A stretch of DNA of 45,324 nucleotides from Mogibacterium sp. GTDB lineage: Bacteria > Bacillota > Clostridia > Peptostreptococcales > Anaerovoracaceae. The notes under the pieces are model-generated. The model ran no database searches, was not told where the DNA came from, and worked only from the letters and a program-made list of their open reading frames with translations. Of the stretch, positions 16,859 through 26,200 are shown in pieces. The stretch is taken from assembly GCA_017405845.1 (NCBI GenBank), contig JAFQZQ010000023.1, positions 1 through 45,324 on the forward strand, in the 5' to 3' direction. The translations under genes and the position numbers were made by a program. Within the stretch, counting starts at the first letter, position 1, and each line of letters starts with the position of its first letter.

Positions 16859-17050
16859 ATGTCCAGAAAATGTGAAGTATGCGGCAAGGGTCAGACATCT
16901 GGAAACACAGTTTCTCACTCCAACATCCATACAAAGAGAAAATGGAATGCTAATATCCAGACCGTAAGGATCAATGATAACGGCAGAGTAAGAAAGGCTT
17001 CCGTATGCACAAGCTGCCTCAGATCGGGCAAGGTAAACCGTGCCGTCTGA
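16859..17050 (+). CDS. rpmB: 50S ribosomal protein L28
   Basis: A 63-residue large-subunit ribosomal protein. The N-terminus SRKCEVCGKGQTSGNTVSHS and the later CTSC pair give the four cysteines of the zinc-binding form of L28. The start ATG at 16859 has AAGGAGGTG 6 nt upstream; the in-frame extension to 16814 does not look like L28. It has its own promoter and terminator. The order rpmB - YloU-like - recG is common in Firmicutes. Confidence 0.95.
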   Translation: MSRKCEVCGKGQTSGNTVSHSNIHTKRKWNANIQTVRINDNGRVRKASVCTSCLRSGKVNRAV

Positions 17051-17073
17051 TAAAAGCATATTTTAAGAGGATG

Positions 17074-17109
17074 GTCTTGAGCACTTGTTGCTCGAGGCTT
17101 TTTTCTTTT
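17074..17109 (+). terminator. Terminator after rpmB
   Basis: Stem GTCTTGAGCA (17074-17083) / TGCTCGAGGC (17089-17098), with G-T pairs, followed by TTTTTTCTTTT. Confidence 0.85.
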
Positions 17110-17140
17110 CCTAAAAAATGTAATAATAACGGTACAAGGA

Positions 17141-17164
17141 TATTGCTCTGATAAATCAGCAATA
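17141..17164 (+). promoter_or_regulatory. Hairpin covering the ribosome-binding region of the Asp23-like gene
   Basis: Near-palindrome TATTGCTCTGAT / ATCAGCAATA that ends 5 nt before the ATG at 17170. No Shine-Dalgarno sequence is visible in front of that gene, so the hairpin occupies the position where one would be. It could limit translation or be a protein site; this is inference. Confidence 0.4.
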
Positions 17165-17169
17165 AGCAT

Positions 17170-17580
17170 ATGTCTATAATAGTCAGAAACAGCTACGGAG
17201 CCATTGCGGTAAATAAGGGCGTCATTGAGCGCATGATAATAGAAGACATGCTCAGCATGCATGATGTTCTTATGCTCTCAAACAAGAAGGGAAAGCCGAT
17301 AAAAGAAAAACCTACACCTATTATTGATCCCGATTATTACGATGCTGTCGAGGTGTCTGAGAAAAAAGAAACAGTAAAGGTGAAGATATATATCGTCGTT
17401 AAGAACGAGCACAACATTTCTGCAATTGCAGACAGAATATTTGAAACCGTAGAGAAAGACTTCGAGATGCTGCAGCTTGATAAGCCTGCGTCGATAAGCG
17501 TAAAGGTCAGAGGCATTGCAGGGGCGATGAACGGGGTTATAATAAAGCGCAACATCGACATCGTCAGAAACAATAACTGA
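17170..17580 (+). CDS. Asp23/Gls24 family envelope stress protein (YloU-like)
   Basis: A 136-residue member of the Asp23/Gls24 (DUF322) family. It has the opening YGAIAVNKGVIERMI, a charged middle, then KVKIYIVVKNEHNISAIADRI and a C-terminal beta strand with SISVKVRGIAG. In other Firmicutes this small protein sits between rpmB and a DAK-type kinase (yloV/fakA), then recG. Here the kinase is absent and recG starts two bases after the stop. Family members are cytoplasmic or membrane-associated and linked to envelope stress; the molecular role is unknown. Confidence 0.85.
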   Translation: MSIIVRNSYGAIAVNKGVIERMIIEDMLSMHDVLMLSNKKGKPIKEKPTPIIDPDYYDAVEVSEKKETVKVKIYIVVKNEHNISAIADRIFETVEKDFEMLQLDKPASISVKVRGIAGAMNGVIIKRNIDIVRNNN

Positions 17581-17581
17581 A

Positions 17582-19630
17582 ATGATAAAGTACGCACTAA
17601 GCGATGACATTTCGTCTATAAAAGGAATAGGTTCCAAAAAGAAGGAACAGCTTTCAGCAGCAGGTATTGAGACAGTAGGAGACCTGCTGTCTTATTATCC
17701 CGTAAAATATAAGGACAGACGTCATCTTGTGCGCGCAATGGACGCAGGGACGGATAAGGACAGCCTGACCTGCGGCAGACTTATCAAAGTACAGCTAAGG
17801 CCTCTGACCGGCGGACGATCCATTACGGAATGTACGCTCAGAGACGACAGCTGCCTCTTTTATGCAGTATTCTTTAACATGCCGTATCTCCGCAAATCCT
17901 TGGTTACAGGTGAAGACTACGTGCTCTTCGGTCGCATGCGTATAAGAAACGGCGCAAGAGTATGGACCAATCCGGAGTTCAGCAAGGCGGGCGGAGAAAG
18001 GGATATCAGGGGTATATTCCCGGTTTACAGGCACTCAGCCGGTCTGACAGACATAAACCTCAGAAAATGGATCAGAGAGGCTCTTGACAGCACAGATCTT
18101 GATACCGACTGGATCGGCAGTGATATAGTCGCAAAGCGTAAGCTGTGCGGTCCTGAATTTGCTCTCAACAATATACATTTCCCTGAAAGCGAGAAGCATT
18201 ATAAAGCCGCAAGATACCGGCTCATATATGAAAAGCTGCTTATGTATCAGCTTGCTGTAAGGATCAATTCCACAGGCGCGCAGGATCCCGATGTTGACTC
18301 GTCTGTTCCGGAACAGGATATGAACGTATTCTACGAAGGCTTGCCGTTTGAACTAACAGAAGGTCAGTCAAAATGCATAGGCGAGATAATGGACGATCTG
18401 AGCAGCAGAAAGCCAATGAACAGACTCGTACAGGGTGATGTCGGATGCGGCAAGACCGCGGTTGCAGAAGCAGCAATTTTCCGATGTGCCAGATCGGGCA
18501 TGCAGTCTGCAATGATGGCTCCGACAGGCATCCTGGCTAAGCAGCATTTTGAGGGTATAAGCAGAGACCTGTCGCGATATGGCATCAAGTGTGATCTTCT
18601 TGTCAGCGGAATGAAGGCCGCCGAAAGGCGCAGAGTCATAGACGATGTCGCAAGCGGAAAGACCGATGTGCTTATCGGTACGCATGCTCTTATACAGAAC
18701 GACGTGTCATTCAACGAACTTGCACTTGTTATCACTGACGAGCAGCACAGATTCGGTGTGGCACAGAGAAAAAGCCTTATAAAAAAGGGAAGAGGCGTAA
18801 ATGTATGCGTTATGAGCGCAACGCCTATACCCCGGACACTTGCGGCTACCGTGTTTGGAGACATGGATTTCAGCATAATAAGGTCAATGCCGAAAGACCG
18901 CAAAAAGATCATTACACGTGCTCTTGATCAAAACACCAGGGAACGTGCTTATATCGAAATGAAGCGCGAACTTGATAAAGGAAACCGCGCATATGTAATA
19001 GCCCCGAGCATAGACAATGATGACGATGATATGCTGTCCGTTCAGAAACTCTTTGAAGAAATAAAGGAGCGGTTCCCGGGTTATGAGGCTGCATTGCTTC
19101 ACGGCAGACTGAGCGGCGAGGAGAAGACCTCGATCATGAACAGCTTTAAAGAAGGCGGTATACAGATCCTCGTTTCAACTATAGTCATCGAAGTCGGAAT
19201 AGATGTACCTGAGGCAACTGTGATGATCATCGAAAACAGCGAGAGATTCGGACTCGCTCAGATGCATCAGCTCAGAGGCAGGGTCGGCAGGAGCAGCAGG
19301 CAGTCTTACTGCTATGTGATAAATTACAGCAGGTCGGAGACTGCGATTGCCAGGGCGAAGGCGATGGCTGAGATAAGCGACGGTTTTGAAATAAGCGAAG
19401 TCGATTATGAGATGAGAGGCCCCGGAGATGTCATGGGTACCATGCAGTCCGGAACAGCTGCAACAGACGTATTGATGCTTTCGCGATATACGGATATACT
19501 TGAAGCCGCAATAGCTGATGCGGATGCCGTAATGGAAGAGCGTCTCACCGGCACAAGCCTTACAGACACGGAATACGCTTACGAGATGATGATGCGCGCG
19601 GGCGCATCCGATAATTCAAACATAATCTAA
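17582..19630 (+). CDS. recG: ATP-dependent DNA helicase RecG
   Basis: Branch-migration helicase that remodels stalled forks and Holliday junctions; 682 aa is the usual length. The N-terminal wedge/OB region (about residues 10-170) is followed by the helicase core: Walker A GDVGCGKTA at residue 285 on (Lys291), DEQH at 386-389, SATPIPRT, and motif VI QLRGRVGRSS. The C-terminus GDVMGTMQSG is typical of RecG. The start is one base after the stop of the Asp23-like gene, so the genes are translationally linked, and rsmD follows after two bases. Confidence 0.97.
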   Translation: MIKYALSDDISSIKGIGSKKKEQLSAAGIETVGDLLSYYPVKYKDRRHLVRAMDAGTDKDSLTCGRLIKVQLRPLTGGRSITECTLRDDSCLFYAVFFNMPYLRKSLVTGEDYVLFGRMRIRNGARVWTNPEFSKAGGERDIRGIFPVYRHSAGLTDINLRKWIREALDSTDLDTDWIGSDIVAKRKLCGPEFALNNIHFPESEKHYKAARYRLIYEKLLMYQLAVRINSTGAQDPDVDSSVPEQDMNVFYEGLPFELTEGQSKCIGEIMDDLSSRKPMNRLVQGDVGCGKTAVAEAAIFRCARSGMQSAMMAPTGILAKQHFEGISRDLSRYGIKCDLLVSGMKAAERRRVIDDVASGKTDVLIGTHALIQNDVSFNELALVITDEQHRFGVAQRKSLIKKGRGVNVCVMSATPIPRTLAATVFGDMDFSIIRSMPKDRKKIITRALDQNTRERAYIEMKRELDKGNRAYVIAPSIDNDDDDMLSVQKLFEEIKERFPGYEAALLHGRLSGEEKTSIMNSFKEGGIQILVSTIVIEVGIDVPEATVMIIENSERFGLAQMHQLRGRVGRSSRQSYCYVINYSRSETAIARAKAMAEISDGFEISEVDYEMRGPGDVMGTMQSGTAATDVLMLSRYTDILEAAIADADAVMEERLTGTSLTDTEYAYEMMMRAGASDNSNII

Positions 19631-19632
19631 AA

Positions 19633-20205
19633 ATGAAGATCACATCAGGAAAATACAAGTACAGAAATATTGAAGTGCCAAGAGGCATCAGACCAACAAC
19701 AGAGAAGGTGAGAGAGGCTATATTCAGCATGATAATGCAGTGGCTGCCTGATGCCGAGGTGCTTGATCTCTTCGCAGGAAGCGGAGCGATGGGGCTTGAA
19801 GCGCTGTCTAGAGGTGCTGCAAGGTGTACTTTTGTTGAGACCAACAGATTCAATCAGAAAGTGCTGACCTCGAATATAGCCCACTGCGGAGCAGGAACAG
19901 AGGCAAGCGTTCTGGGCAGAGACTTTGAGGCGGCTCTTGTTGAGATATCAGGCAGGAAGGATAAGCCTGTGTTCGACATTGTCATTATTGATCCTCCTTA
20001 CGAAAAAACGGACTATTATGTAACTGCGATGATGAAATTGCAGGAGCTTGGCCTGATAGATGAGGGCAGTGTAGTAGTTTGCGAGCATTTGTACGATAAT
20101 CAATTATCTGACACATACGGAAACCTGCAGAAATTCAAAGAAAAGAAGTACGGAACGATAGGCGTAGACCTGTTTTCTGTTGATAATCGTGAACCATTTT
20201 GCTAA
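19633..20205 (+). CDS. rsmD: 16S rRNA (guanine(966)-N(2))-methyltransferase RsmD
   Basis: SAM-dependent N2-methyltransferase acting on G966 of 16S rRNA in the assembled small subunit. The 190-residue product has the SAM-binding loop DLFAGSGAMG at about residues 45-54 and the catalytic DPPY at 120-123. The N-terminus KITSGKYKYRNIEVP with RPTTEKVREAIFSM is diagnostic of RsmD. It lies between recG and coaD, the standard position. Confidence 0.96.
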   Translation: MKITSGKYKYRNIEVPRGIRPTTEKVREAIFSMIMQWLPDAEVLDLFAGSGAMGLEALSRGAARCTFVETNRFNQKVLTSNIAHCGAGTEASVLGRDFEAALVEISGRKDKPVFDIVIIDPPYEKTDYYVTAMMKLQELGLIDEGSVVVCEHLYDNQLSDTYGNLQKFKEKKYGTIGVDLFSVDNREPFC

Positions 20206-20233
20206 TATGTAGTATTAAGTGAGGGACATATTA

Positions 20234-20716
20234 ATGAAAAGAACAGCTTTGTACGCGGGTTCATTTGACCCGATCACAAACGGACATCTCAATATTATAG
20301 AGAGAGCCGCAAAGATGTACGATTCACTCACTGTGGCTATAGCGATAAATCCGCAAAAGACGGGCCTTTTTACTATTGAAGAAAGGCTTGAGATAGCCAG
20401 AGAAGTAACAAAGCATATACCAAACGTAAAGGTAGACGCTTTTACCGGACTTATTGCAGATTATGTAAACGAAGAAGGGTTCACTGCATATGTAAGAGGG
20501 CTGAGAGGTGCTGCCGATTTTGATATCGAGCTTCAGATGGCCCAGATGAATGCCAGACTTTTTACAGGCGGAACAGAGACCGTCTTTCTGGTAACAGATC
20601 CGGAGTATTCATTTGTCAGTTCCAGCCTTGTAAAAGAAGTGGCCTTATTCAGAGGAAGTATAGAAGGACTGGTTCCTGAATACGTGGCGGCAAGAATCAA
20701 AGAAAAACTGCGTTAA
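20234..20716 (+). CDS. coaD: Phosphopantetheine adenylyltransferase
   Basis: Catalyses the adenylation of 4'-phosphopantetheine to dephospho-CoA, the fourth step of CoA synthesis. The 160-residue protein opens YAGSFDPITNGH, with the nucleotidyl-transfer motif TNGH at residues 15-18, and ends with the SFVSSSLVKEVALFRG region. ATG 20234 is chosen because GAGGG lies 8 nt upstream and the protein then has the family's normal length; an in-frame GTG at 20219 would add five unconserved residues. Confidence 0.97.
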   Translation: MKRTALYAGSFDPITNGHLNIIERAAKMYDSLTVAIAINPQKTGLFTIEERLEIAREVTKHIPNVKVDAFTGLIADYVNEEGFTAYVRGLRGAADFDIELQMAQMNARLFTGGTETVFLVTDPEYSFVSSSLVKEVALFRGSIEGLVPEYVAARIKEKLR

Positions 20717-20765
20717 TAATACGAAACGACAATGACGTTTCTGATCAAATAATGGAGGAATTAAA

Positions 20766-21341
20766 ATGAACGACGACAGCATCAAATTAATGTCTCTTCT
20801 TGAAGAACTTGAAGACCTTATAACATCTTCGAGCAAGATGCCTTTCTCCGAAAAGGGAATCATCGACCTTGATGTAGCAACGAAGATCCTCGAGGACATA
20901 CGTGCAAACCTGCCTCGCGACATCCAGCAGGCAAGATGGCTCGACCAGGAAAGAGATCGCATCATCAGCGATGCCAAGAAAGAATATAACAGAATGATCA
21001 ACGAGGCTAAGGATCAGGTCGAGTACCTCGTAAACAACAACAACATCTACAAAGACGCTCAGAGAAGAGCCGATGCTATCCTCAAGGAAGCTGAAAATCA
21101 TGCAAATTACATGAAGTACAGATCGTATGAGTACATCGACCAGCTTCTTTATGACATGCAGACAGACATCGCAGGTGTCAGCGGTTCGTACATCCAGCCT
21201 ATGACTGAGTACTTCAACCAGATGTTCTCCAACATCAACGCAAAGGTCAACCAGAACCGTCAGGAGATGAAGACTCTTGCAGAGAGAGTACGTCTCGGCG
21301 ACCAGCCTGTTGCAGAAGCACCTGAGGCTGAAGAAGAATAA
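20766..21341 (+). CDS. Coiled-coil protein, DivIVA/ATP-synthase-B-like, function unknown
   Basis: A 191-residue cytoplasmic protein without membrane helices. A short N-terminal segment (LLEELEDLITSSSKMPFSEK) is followed by a long amphipathic helical region, residues about 55-120, rich in A, E, K, Q and R, and an acidic tail (APEAEEE). It resembles the DivIVA-like or ATP-synthase-B-like coiled-coil proteins that often follow coaD in Clostridia. GGAGG is 8 nt upstream of the ATG. A scaffold role in cell division or envelope assembly is a guess. A strong terminator follows. Confidence 0.6.
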   Translation: MNDDSIKLMSLLEELEDLITSSSKMPFSEKGIIDLDVATKILEDIRANLPRDIQQARWLDQERDRIISDAKKEYNRMINEAKDQVEYLVNNNNIYKDAQRRADAILKEAENHANYMKYRSYEYIDQLLYDMQTDIAGVSGSYIQPMTEYFNQMFSNINAKVNQNRQEMKTLAERVRLGDQPVAEAPEAEEE

Positions 21342-21366
21342 TCATTGATTTGACTCTGAATGTATC

Positions 21367-21396
21367 GGGGCCTGCTGAAAAGGCAGGCCCCTGTTT
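21367..21396 (+). terminator. Terminator after the coaD operon
   Basis: Perfect stem GGGGCCTGC (21367-21375) / GCAGGCCCC (21383-21391) with a 7-nt loop, followed by TGTTT. It separates this operon from tmcAL. Confidence 0.85.
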
Positions 21397-21411
21397 ACTG
21401 AAAGGATATAA

Positions 21412-22653
21412 ATGCTGAAAGCGGCAGGTATAACAGCAGAATACAATCCTCTTCATAATGGCCACATCTATCATATAGAGGAGACACGGCGAGTCACGGG
21501 CTGCGACACGGTGGTGGTTGCGATGAGCGGAGACTATGTGCAGCGCGGCGAGCCGGCCATTATGAACAAGTGGGTGAGGACGGAGAATGCGCTCAGGAGC
21601 GGTGCCGATCTGGTACTTGAGATTCCTGTGCTGTTTTGCCTTGGAAACGCCGGGCAGTATGCAAATGCAGCCGTAAAGTTGCTTGAGTCGACCGGTGTAG
21701 TATCTCATATCTCTTTTGGCAGTGAATCCGGCGATTCGGAGTCGCTGAAAAGGATTGCGCGTATCCTGAGGGACAAAGAAACTGAAATAGATGCCGCTGT
21801 AAAGAACGTAAGAGGTATGGGCTGTTCGTATCCGGCAGCAAGGGCTTTAGCATATTCTGAAGTTGTGGGCAAAATAAAAGGAACTGATCCTGATAATGAC
21901 CCGGAAATAATGGGCGATATTAAGCTGCTGAACGGTCCAAATGACATACTTGCCATCGAATACATAAAGTCCATGACCAGCTCTGAACCCGTTGTGATAA
22001 GCAGGGAAGGCGCCGGGTATGGAGATCCGTACGATGAGCGGACAGAATATCAGAGCGCTTCGGCGATAAGGACTCAGACCTTACAAGGCCGGGATGTATC
22101 GGGATATTTGCCAGAGTGCACGGCAAGCTCGCTTAAGGAATGCCATCTGACCGGGCCTGACCGTGACAAGTGGTTTGACGCCTTGAGGTATGCTGTGCTT
22201 TCGACTGATGAAAAGCTGATAGAAGACTGCCCGTCAGGCGGTGAAGGACTGGCTTCACTTTTGAAGACGAATGCGGCCTCAGCAGAATGCTGGACGGATT
22301 TCGTAGGGAGAATCAAATCAAAGAGATATACATATACAAGACTTTCAAGGCTGTGCATGCAGCTTCTCCTGGGAATAAGCAGAAGCAAATACGGGATCGA
22401 CAGCCCTCAATATATCAGAGTGCTTGGCTTCAACGATAAGGGAAGACAGCTGCTGGCAGAGATGAGGGATTGTGATAAAGCAGCGCTGCCTGTGGTGATC
22501 AATGTAAATAAATCCGCAGCGGCATTAAATGAAAAAGCCGCAGACTTACTGCAGCTGGATATGCACGCTGCAGATATTTACAATCTGATGACGTCAGGAG
22601 AGATAGGATCCCTAAGTGACCACAGACACCCGCCTGTAATGATACAGGCATAA
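21412..22653 (+). CDS. tmcAL: tRNA(Met) cytidine acetate ligase TmcAL (YlbM family)
   Basis: Enzyme that makes N4-acetylcytidine at the wobble base of elongator tRNA-Met using acetate and ATP. The 413-residue protein starts AAGITAEYNPLHNGH, the nucleotidyltransferase-type H-x-G-H motif of this family, followed by VVVAMSGDYVQRGEPAI and WVRTENALRSGADLVLEIP. The C-terminal half contains the conserved SRLCMQLLLGI helix and VLGFNDKGRQLL. AAAGGAT precedes the start, just after the terminator of the coaD operon, so it needs its own or read-through transcription. Confidence 0.92.
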   Translation: MLKAAGITAEYNPLHNGHIYHIEETRRVTGCDTVVVAMSGDYVQRGEPAIMNKWVRTENALRSGADLVLEIPVLFCLGNAGQYANAAVKLLESTGVVSHISFGSESGDSESLKRIARILRDKETEIDAAVKNVRGMGCSYPAARALAYSEVVGKIKGTDPDNDPEIMGDIKLLNGPNDILAIEYIKSMTSSEPVVISREGAGYGDPYDERTEYQSASAIRTQTLQGRDVSGYLPECTASSLKECHLTGPDRDKWFDALRYAVLSTDEKLIEDCPSGGEGLASLLKTNAASAECWTDFVGRIKSKRYTYTRLSRLCMQLLLGISRSKYGIDSPQYIRVLGFNDKGRQLLAEMRDCDKAALPVVINVNKSAAALNEKAADLLQLDMHAADIYNLMTSGEIGSLSDHRHPPVMIQA

Positions 22654-22685
22654 AAAAACCACCGATCAGTTTTGATCGATGGTTT
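22652..22685 (-). terminator. Terminator of tRNA-Pro
   Basis: Stem AACCACCGATCA (22657-22668) / TGATCGATGGTT (22673-22684), one G-T pair, 4-nt loop. On the minus strand it ends in seven T residues, three bases after the encoded CCA of the tRNA. Confidence 0.85.
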
Positions 22686-22687
22686 GA

Positions 22688-22764
22688 TGGTCGGGGTGAC
22701 GAGATTTGAACACGCGACCTCTTCGTCCCGAACGAAGCGCTCTACCAAGCTGAGCCACACCCCG
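22688..22764 (-). tRNA. tRNA-Pro(CGG)
   Basis: A 77-nt tRNA on the minus strand with encoded CCA (22688-22690) and discriminator A. The acceptor stem is CGGGGTG / CACCCCG. The anticodon arm is CTTCG-TTCGGGA-CGAAG, so the anticodon is CGG, reading proline CCG codons. The T arm contains GTTCAAATC. A terminator follows directly; upstream the AT-rich region holds only weak promoter-like hexamers, such as TATAAT at 22799-22804. Confidence 0.95.
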
Positions 22765-22862
22765 CTGATTGCAGCAAACATAAGATAACACAAAAGAAAT
22801 TATAAATCTACAGTTTTTTAAAAAAAGTTTTAAAAGCTTTTTTAAATATCGTAACAAAACCG

Positions 22863-22891
22863 TTGACAAGCCTTAAAACGGTGAATATAAT
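22863..22891 (+). promoter_or_regulatory. Consensus sigma-A promoter of rpmF
   Basis: TTGACA (22863-22868), 17-bp spacer, TATAAT (22886-22891): a perfect consensus promoter, 66 nt before the L32 start. Confidence 0.92.
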
Positions 22892-22956
22892 GTATCGGTG
22901 CGACAAGATAAGTACAGATAATATTAAGAAATTGAACATATAAGGAGGTGTCGACA

Positions 22957-23136
22957 GTGGCAGTACCTAAGAGGAAAACATCACAGGCTAAGACCAGCGG
23001 CAGAAAGGCTGCTAACATGAAGAAGAGCATGACCGGACTTTCGATCTGTCCTCAGTGCCATGAGCCAAAACTTCCACACAGAGTATGTCCTACATGCGGT
23101 TATTATGACGGCAAGGACGTCGTGAACGCAGAGTAG
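22957..23136 (+). CDS. rpmF: 50S ribosomal protein L32
   Basis: A 59-residue large-subunit protein. After the AVPKRKTS opening come a basic linker and the zinc ribbon [20 protein letters not shown]. The start is GTG at 22957, with AAGGAGGTG ending 6 nt upstream; a GTG nine bases earlier is in frame but overlaps the ribosome binding site and would add three residues before the conserved AVPKRK. Strong promoter and terminator make it a single-gene unit. Confidence 0.95.
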   Translation: MAVPKRKTSQAKTSGRKAANMKKSMTGLSICPQCHEPKLPHRVCPTCGYYDGKDVVNAE

Positions 23137-23160
23137 TGGAAAGAAAAAAAGATCAAACAG

Positions 23161-23190
23161 AGCCCCTTGTAAAGGGGCTTTTGTTTTGTT
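23161..23190 (+). terminator. Terminator after rpmF
   Basis: AGCCCCTT (23161-23168) / AAGGGGCT (23172-23179) with a 3-nt loop and TTTTGTTTTG behind it. Confidence 0.92.
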
Positions 23191-23199
23191 AAGAAAGAT

Positions 23200-23228
23200 G
23201 TTACATAAACAATATCTTGTAGTATAAT
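23200..23228 (+). promoter_or_regulatory. Promoter of the ftsK operon
   Basis: GTTACA (23200-23205, 4 of 6), 17-bp spacer, TATAAT (23223-23228), 41 nt upstream of the ftsK start. It would drive ftsK - rimO - pgsA - cinA. Confidence 0.65.
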
Positions 23229-23269
23229 ATAGTGTCTATCTACATTATATGCGACAAGGGGATAGCTAA

Positions 23270-26200
23270 ATGGCACAACAGACAAACAACAACAGCACAA
23301 AACGCGGACCGGGAAGGCCCCCGGGCAGCAAAAATAAGCCAAAGAATACGGCAAATCCTACTAAACAGGAAGTTCTCGATGAGATGAAGCGCAGGAGTGA
23401 CCGTGAGAAGCGTAACAACGATGTGATTTGGAGCATCACGCTGATCGCAATCGCTCTGTTCCTGTTCTTTACGGTTGTAATGGATACTACCGGCAGCTTT
23501 GGCAGAACAATTCATGATATATTTAACGGAATTTTCGGAAAGATGGCTTATGTGCTGCCTTTCCTTGTGCTTATTTTCGCTCTTTTGCTGTTGGGAGGAA
23601 AACTCAGCCACATAAACACACGTACGGCAATATTCAGTGTTCTTATTTTTGTCAACATGTGTGTTATTAATTCATACAGATACATCGATTCCGGTGATAT
23701 AAGATGCGGCTTCAAGGATATCGTTGATTTCTATATATATGGCGTCGATGGTAAAAAAGGCGGCGCCCTCGGAATGGAAGTCGGCTCAATACTGGCCAAA
23801 CTGTTTGGAATGCCTGGCCTTCTTATCATCTCAATTACAGTGCTTATAATCTCGGTGTTTATGGTCGCAAATTCTCCTATATCCAGGCTTGCCGGTACGA
23901 TCGGAGCAAAGCGCGAGCATAACAGGATCCTCAGGGAAATAGAGGAAGATGAGAAGAGAAGACTTACCGACGATCAGATAAAAGCAGCAATACAGGCAGA
24001 TCCTTCAATCACTGCACCTGCTGAAGAGAAGAAGCCGTTCTGGAAATCCATAATCAGCGGCATCATCAGAGAAGATGAGCCTGAGGCTGTCAAGGCGCCT
24101 GAAACACAGGCACCGACGCCATCCGTAGATGATATCCCTAAGCCATTCAGCGGAAAAGCTGCTGCCCGCGCAGATAATCTTGACTATACACAGATAATCA
24201 AAACTCCTGAAACGGGTAAGGATAAACAGTTAAGCCGTGGAACTCTGTTCGGAAAGATGAAGGGATTCTTTGCCGGTATTGACAGCGAGACCGGTGAGAA
24301 TATAACTCAGGAAAAGCTAAAAGATCCTGAACCTTCCGATAAGGTAGGGCTTAACGGCAATAAAAACGCGCCTAGGAATGTTTATTCTGACAGCAGAAAC
24401 TTCGACGCAGATAATGAGGATTTCGGATATCCGGGAAGAAAGCGTACGGCTGCAAAGCCGGCAGCAAAAACCGGCATGGGCCTGGGAGACCCGGACGAGA
24501 TAGTACATTCAGGCTCGTACGGCCTTGACGGCCATGACAGATCCGGAGCCAAGATAAAGACAACAGGTCTTGAACCTGCAGCAACATCAACAACAGCAGC
24601 TGCTGCTACCGGCAGAGAAACGTCCAAGCCAAAACAAGCTGCAGTACCTAAGCCTGCTGCACCTAAACAGGAAGTCCCTAAGGCGGAAGAACCAAGCCCT
24701 GACGACGCTGCAATCGCAGCCGGTTTCAACGCAGTGGCTGATGATATGGCATATGAGCTGCCACCTGTAAGCCTGCTCAAGAAGGATACAGGATCCAAGC
24801 AGCTGATGAACGATGCACAGCTTCAGGCGCGCGCAGAGCTCCTTGAGCAGACGCTGAACGACTTCGGCGTAGATGCCAGAGTACTTAAGGTAACGCAGGG
24901 AGCTTCCGTCACAAGATATGAAGTGCAGCCTGCTACGGGCGTAAAGGTAGCGAGCATCACAAGGCTTTCCGACGATATCGCACTCAATCTGAGAGCGAAG
25001 AGTATTCGTATAGAAGCACCTATACCGGGTAAAGCAGCCGTCGGAATCGAAGTAGAGAACGACAAGCCTGCGCCTGTACTCATTCGCGAGCTCATCGATT
25101 CGGATGAATTCAGAGAAGCTGATTCGATCATCGAATTTGTAGTCGGCAAAGACATTTCTGGCAACAACATCGTTGCTGACCTTACTGACATGCCGCATCT
25201 GCTGATCGCGGGTGCTACAGGTTCAGGAAAGTCAGTATGCATCAACTCCATAGTCACAAGCTTCCTGTACAAGGCAAGGCCTTCGGAGCTGAAGCTTATC
25301 ATGATAGACCCTAAGGTAGTTGAGCTTGGCAATTACAACGGCATTCCGCATATGCTGACTCCTGTAGTCACAGATCCTCGAAAGGCTTCGCGCGCTCTGG
25401 CGATAGCTGTTGAGGAAATGGACAAGAGATATGAGCTCTTTGCCGAAAACAATGTAAAAGACCTTAAATCATATAACGAGCTTATGAGGGCTGACCAGAG
25501 ATATGCGGACTGCAAACCGCAGATCGTCATCATCATCGACGAGCTGGCCGACCTCATGATGGCTTCGCCGTCAGAAGTTGAGAACTCTATCTGCCGCCTT
25601 GCTCAGAAGGCAAGAGCCGCAGGCATGCACCTGATCGTTGCTACACAAAGACCGTCGGTAGACGTTGTTACCGGTCTTATCAAGGCAAATATCCCTTCAA
25701 GGATAGCATTCAGCGTAGCATCACAGTTTGACTCGAGAACCATTCTCGACATGGCCGGAGCTGAGAAGCTGCTCGGTAAGGGCGACATGCTGTTCTCGCC
25801 GGTTGGCTCCACAAAGCCATACAGAGTGCAGGGCCCATATATTTCTGAGAAGGAAATCGATAGGGTCATCAAGTTCGTAAAGAAGGAGGGTGGAAACCCT
25901 GACTACGATGAGGAGCTGAAGAGCGCCATCGAAAATGCCGACAAGAGATCGAGCAAGGAGCCTCAGGACGAACTTACAGAAGATGCAATTGCATTTATCT
26001 TCAAATCCAAGCAGGCATCGGTATCCATGCTGCAGAGACGCTTCCGCATAGGCTATAACAGAGCTGCAAGGATCATTGACGAGATAGAGGAGAAGGGTAT
26101 TATCGGACCATCGGACGGATCAAGACCGCGCCAGCTGCTCATAACAGAAGAAGAGTATTACGGCGGCTATGAGGCTGAGTCTGAACCGGAACCTGAACCT

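Noticed and set aside
17581..17582. Hidden or frameshifted DAK kinase between the Asp23-like gene and recG
   Set aside because: There is only one base between the two genes, so no room for even a remnant.
20723..20741. GAAACG / CGTTTC hairpin between coaD and the coiled-coil gene as a terminator
   Set aside because: A 6-bp stem without a T-run; too weak for termination and too short to call an operator.
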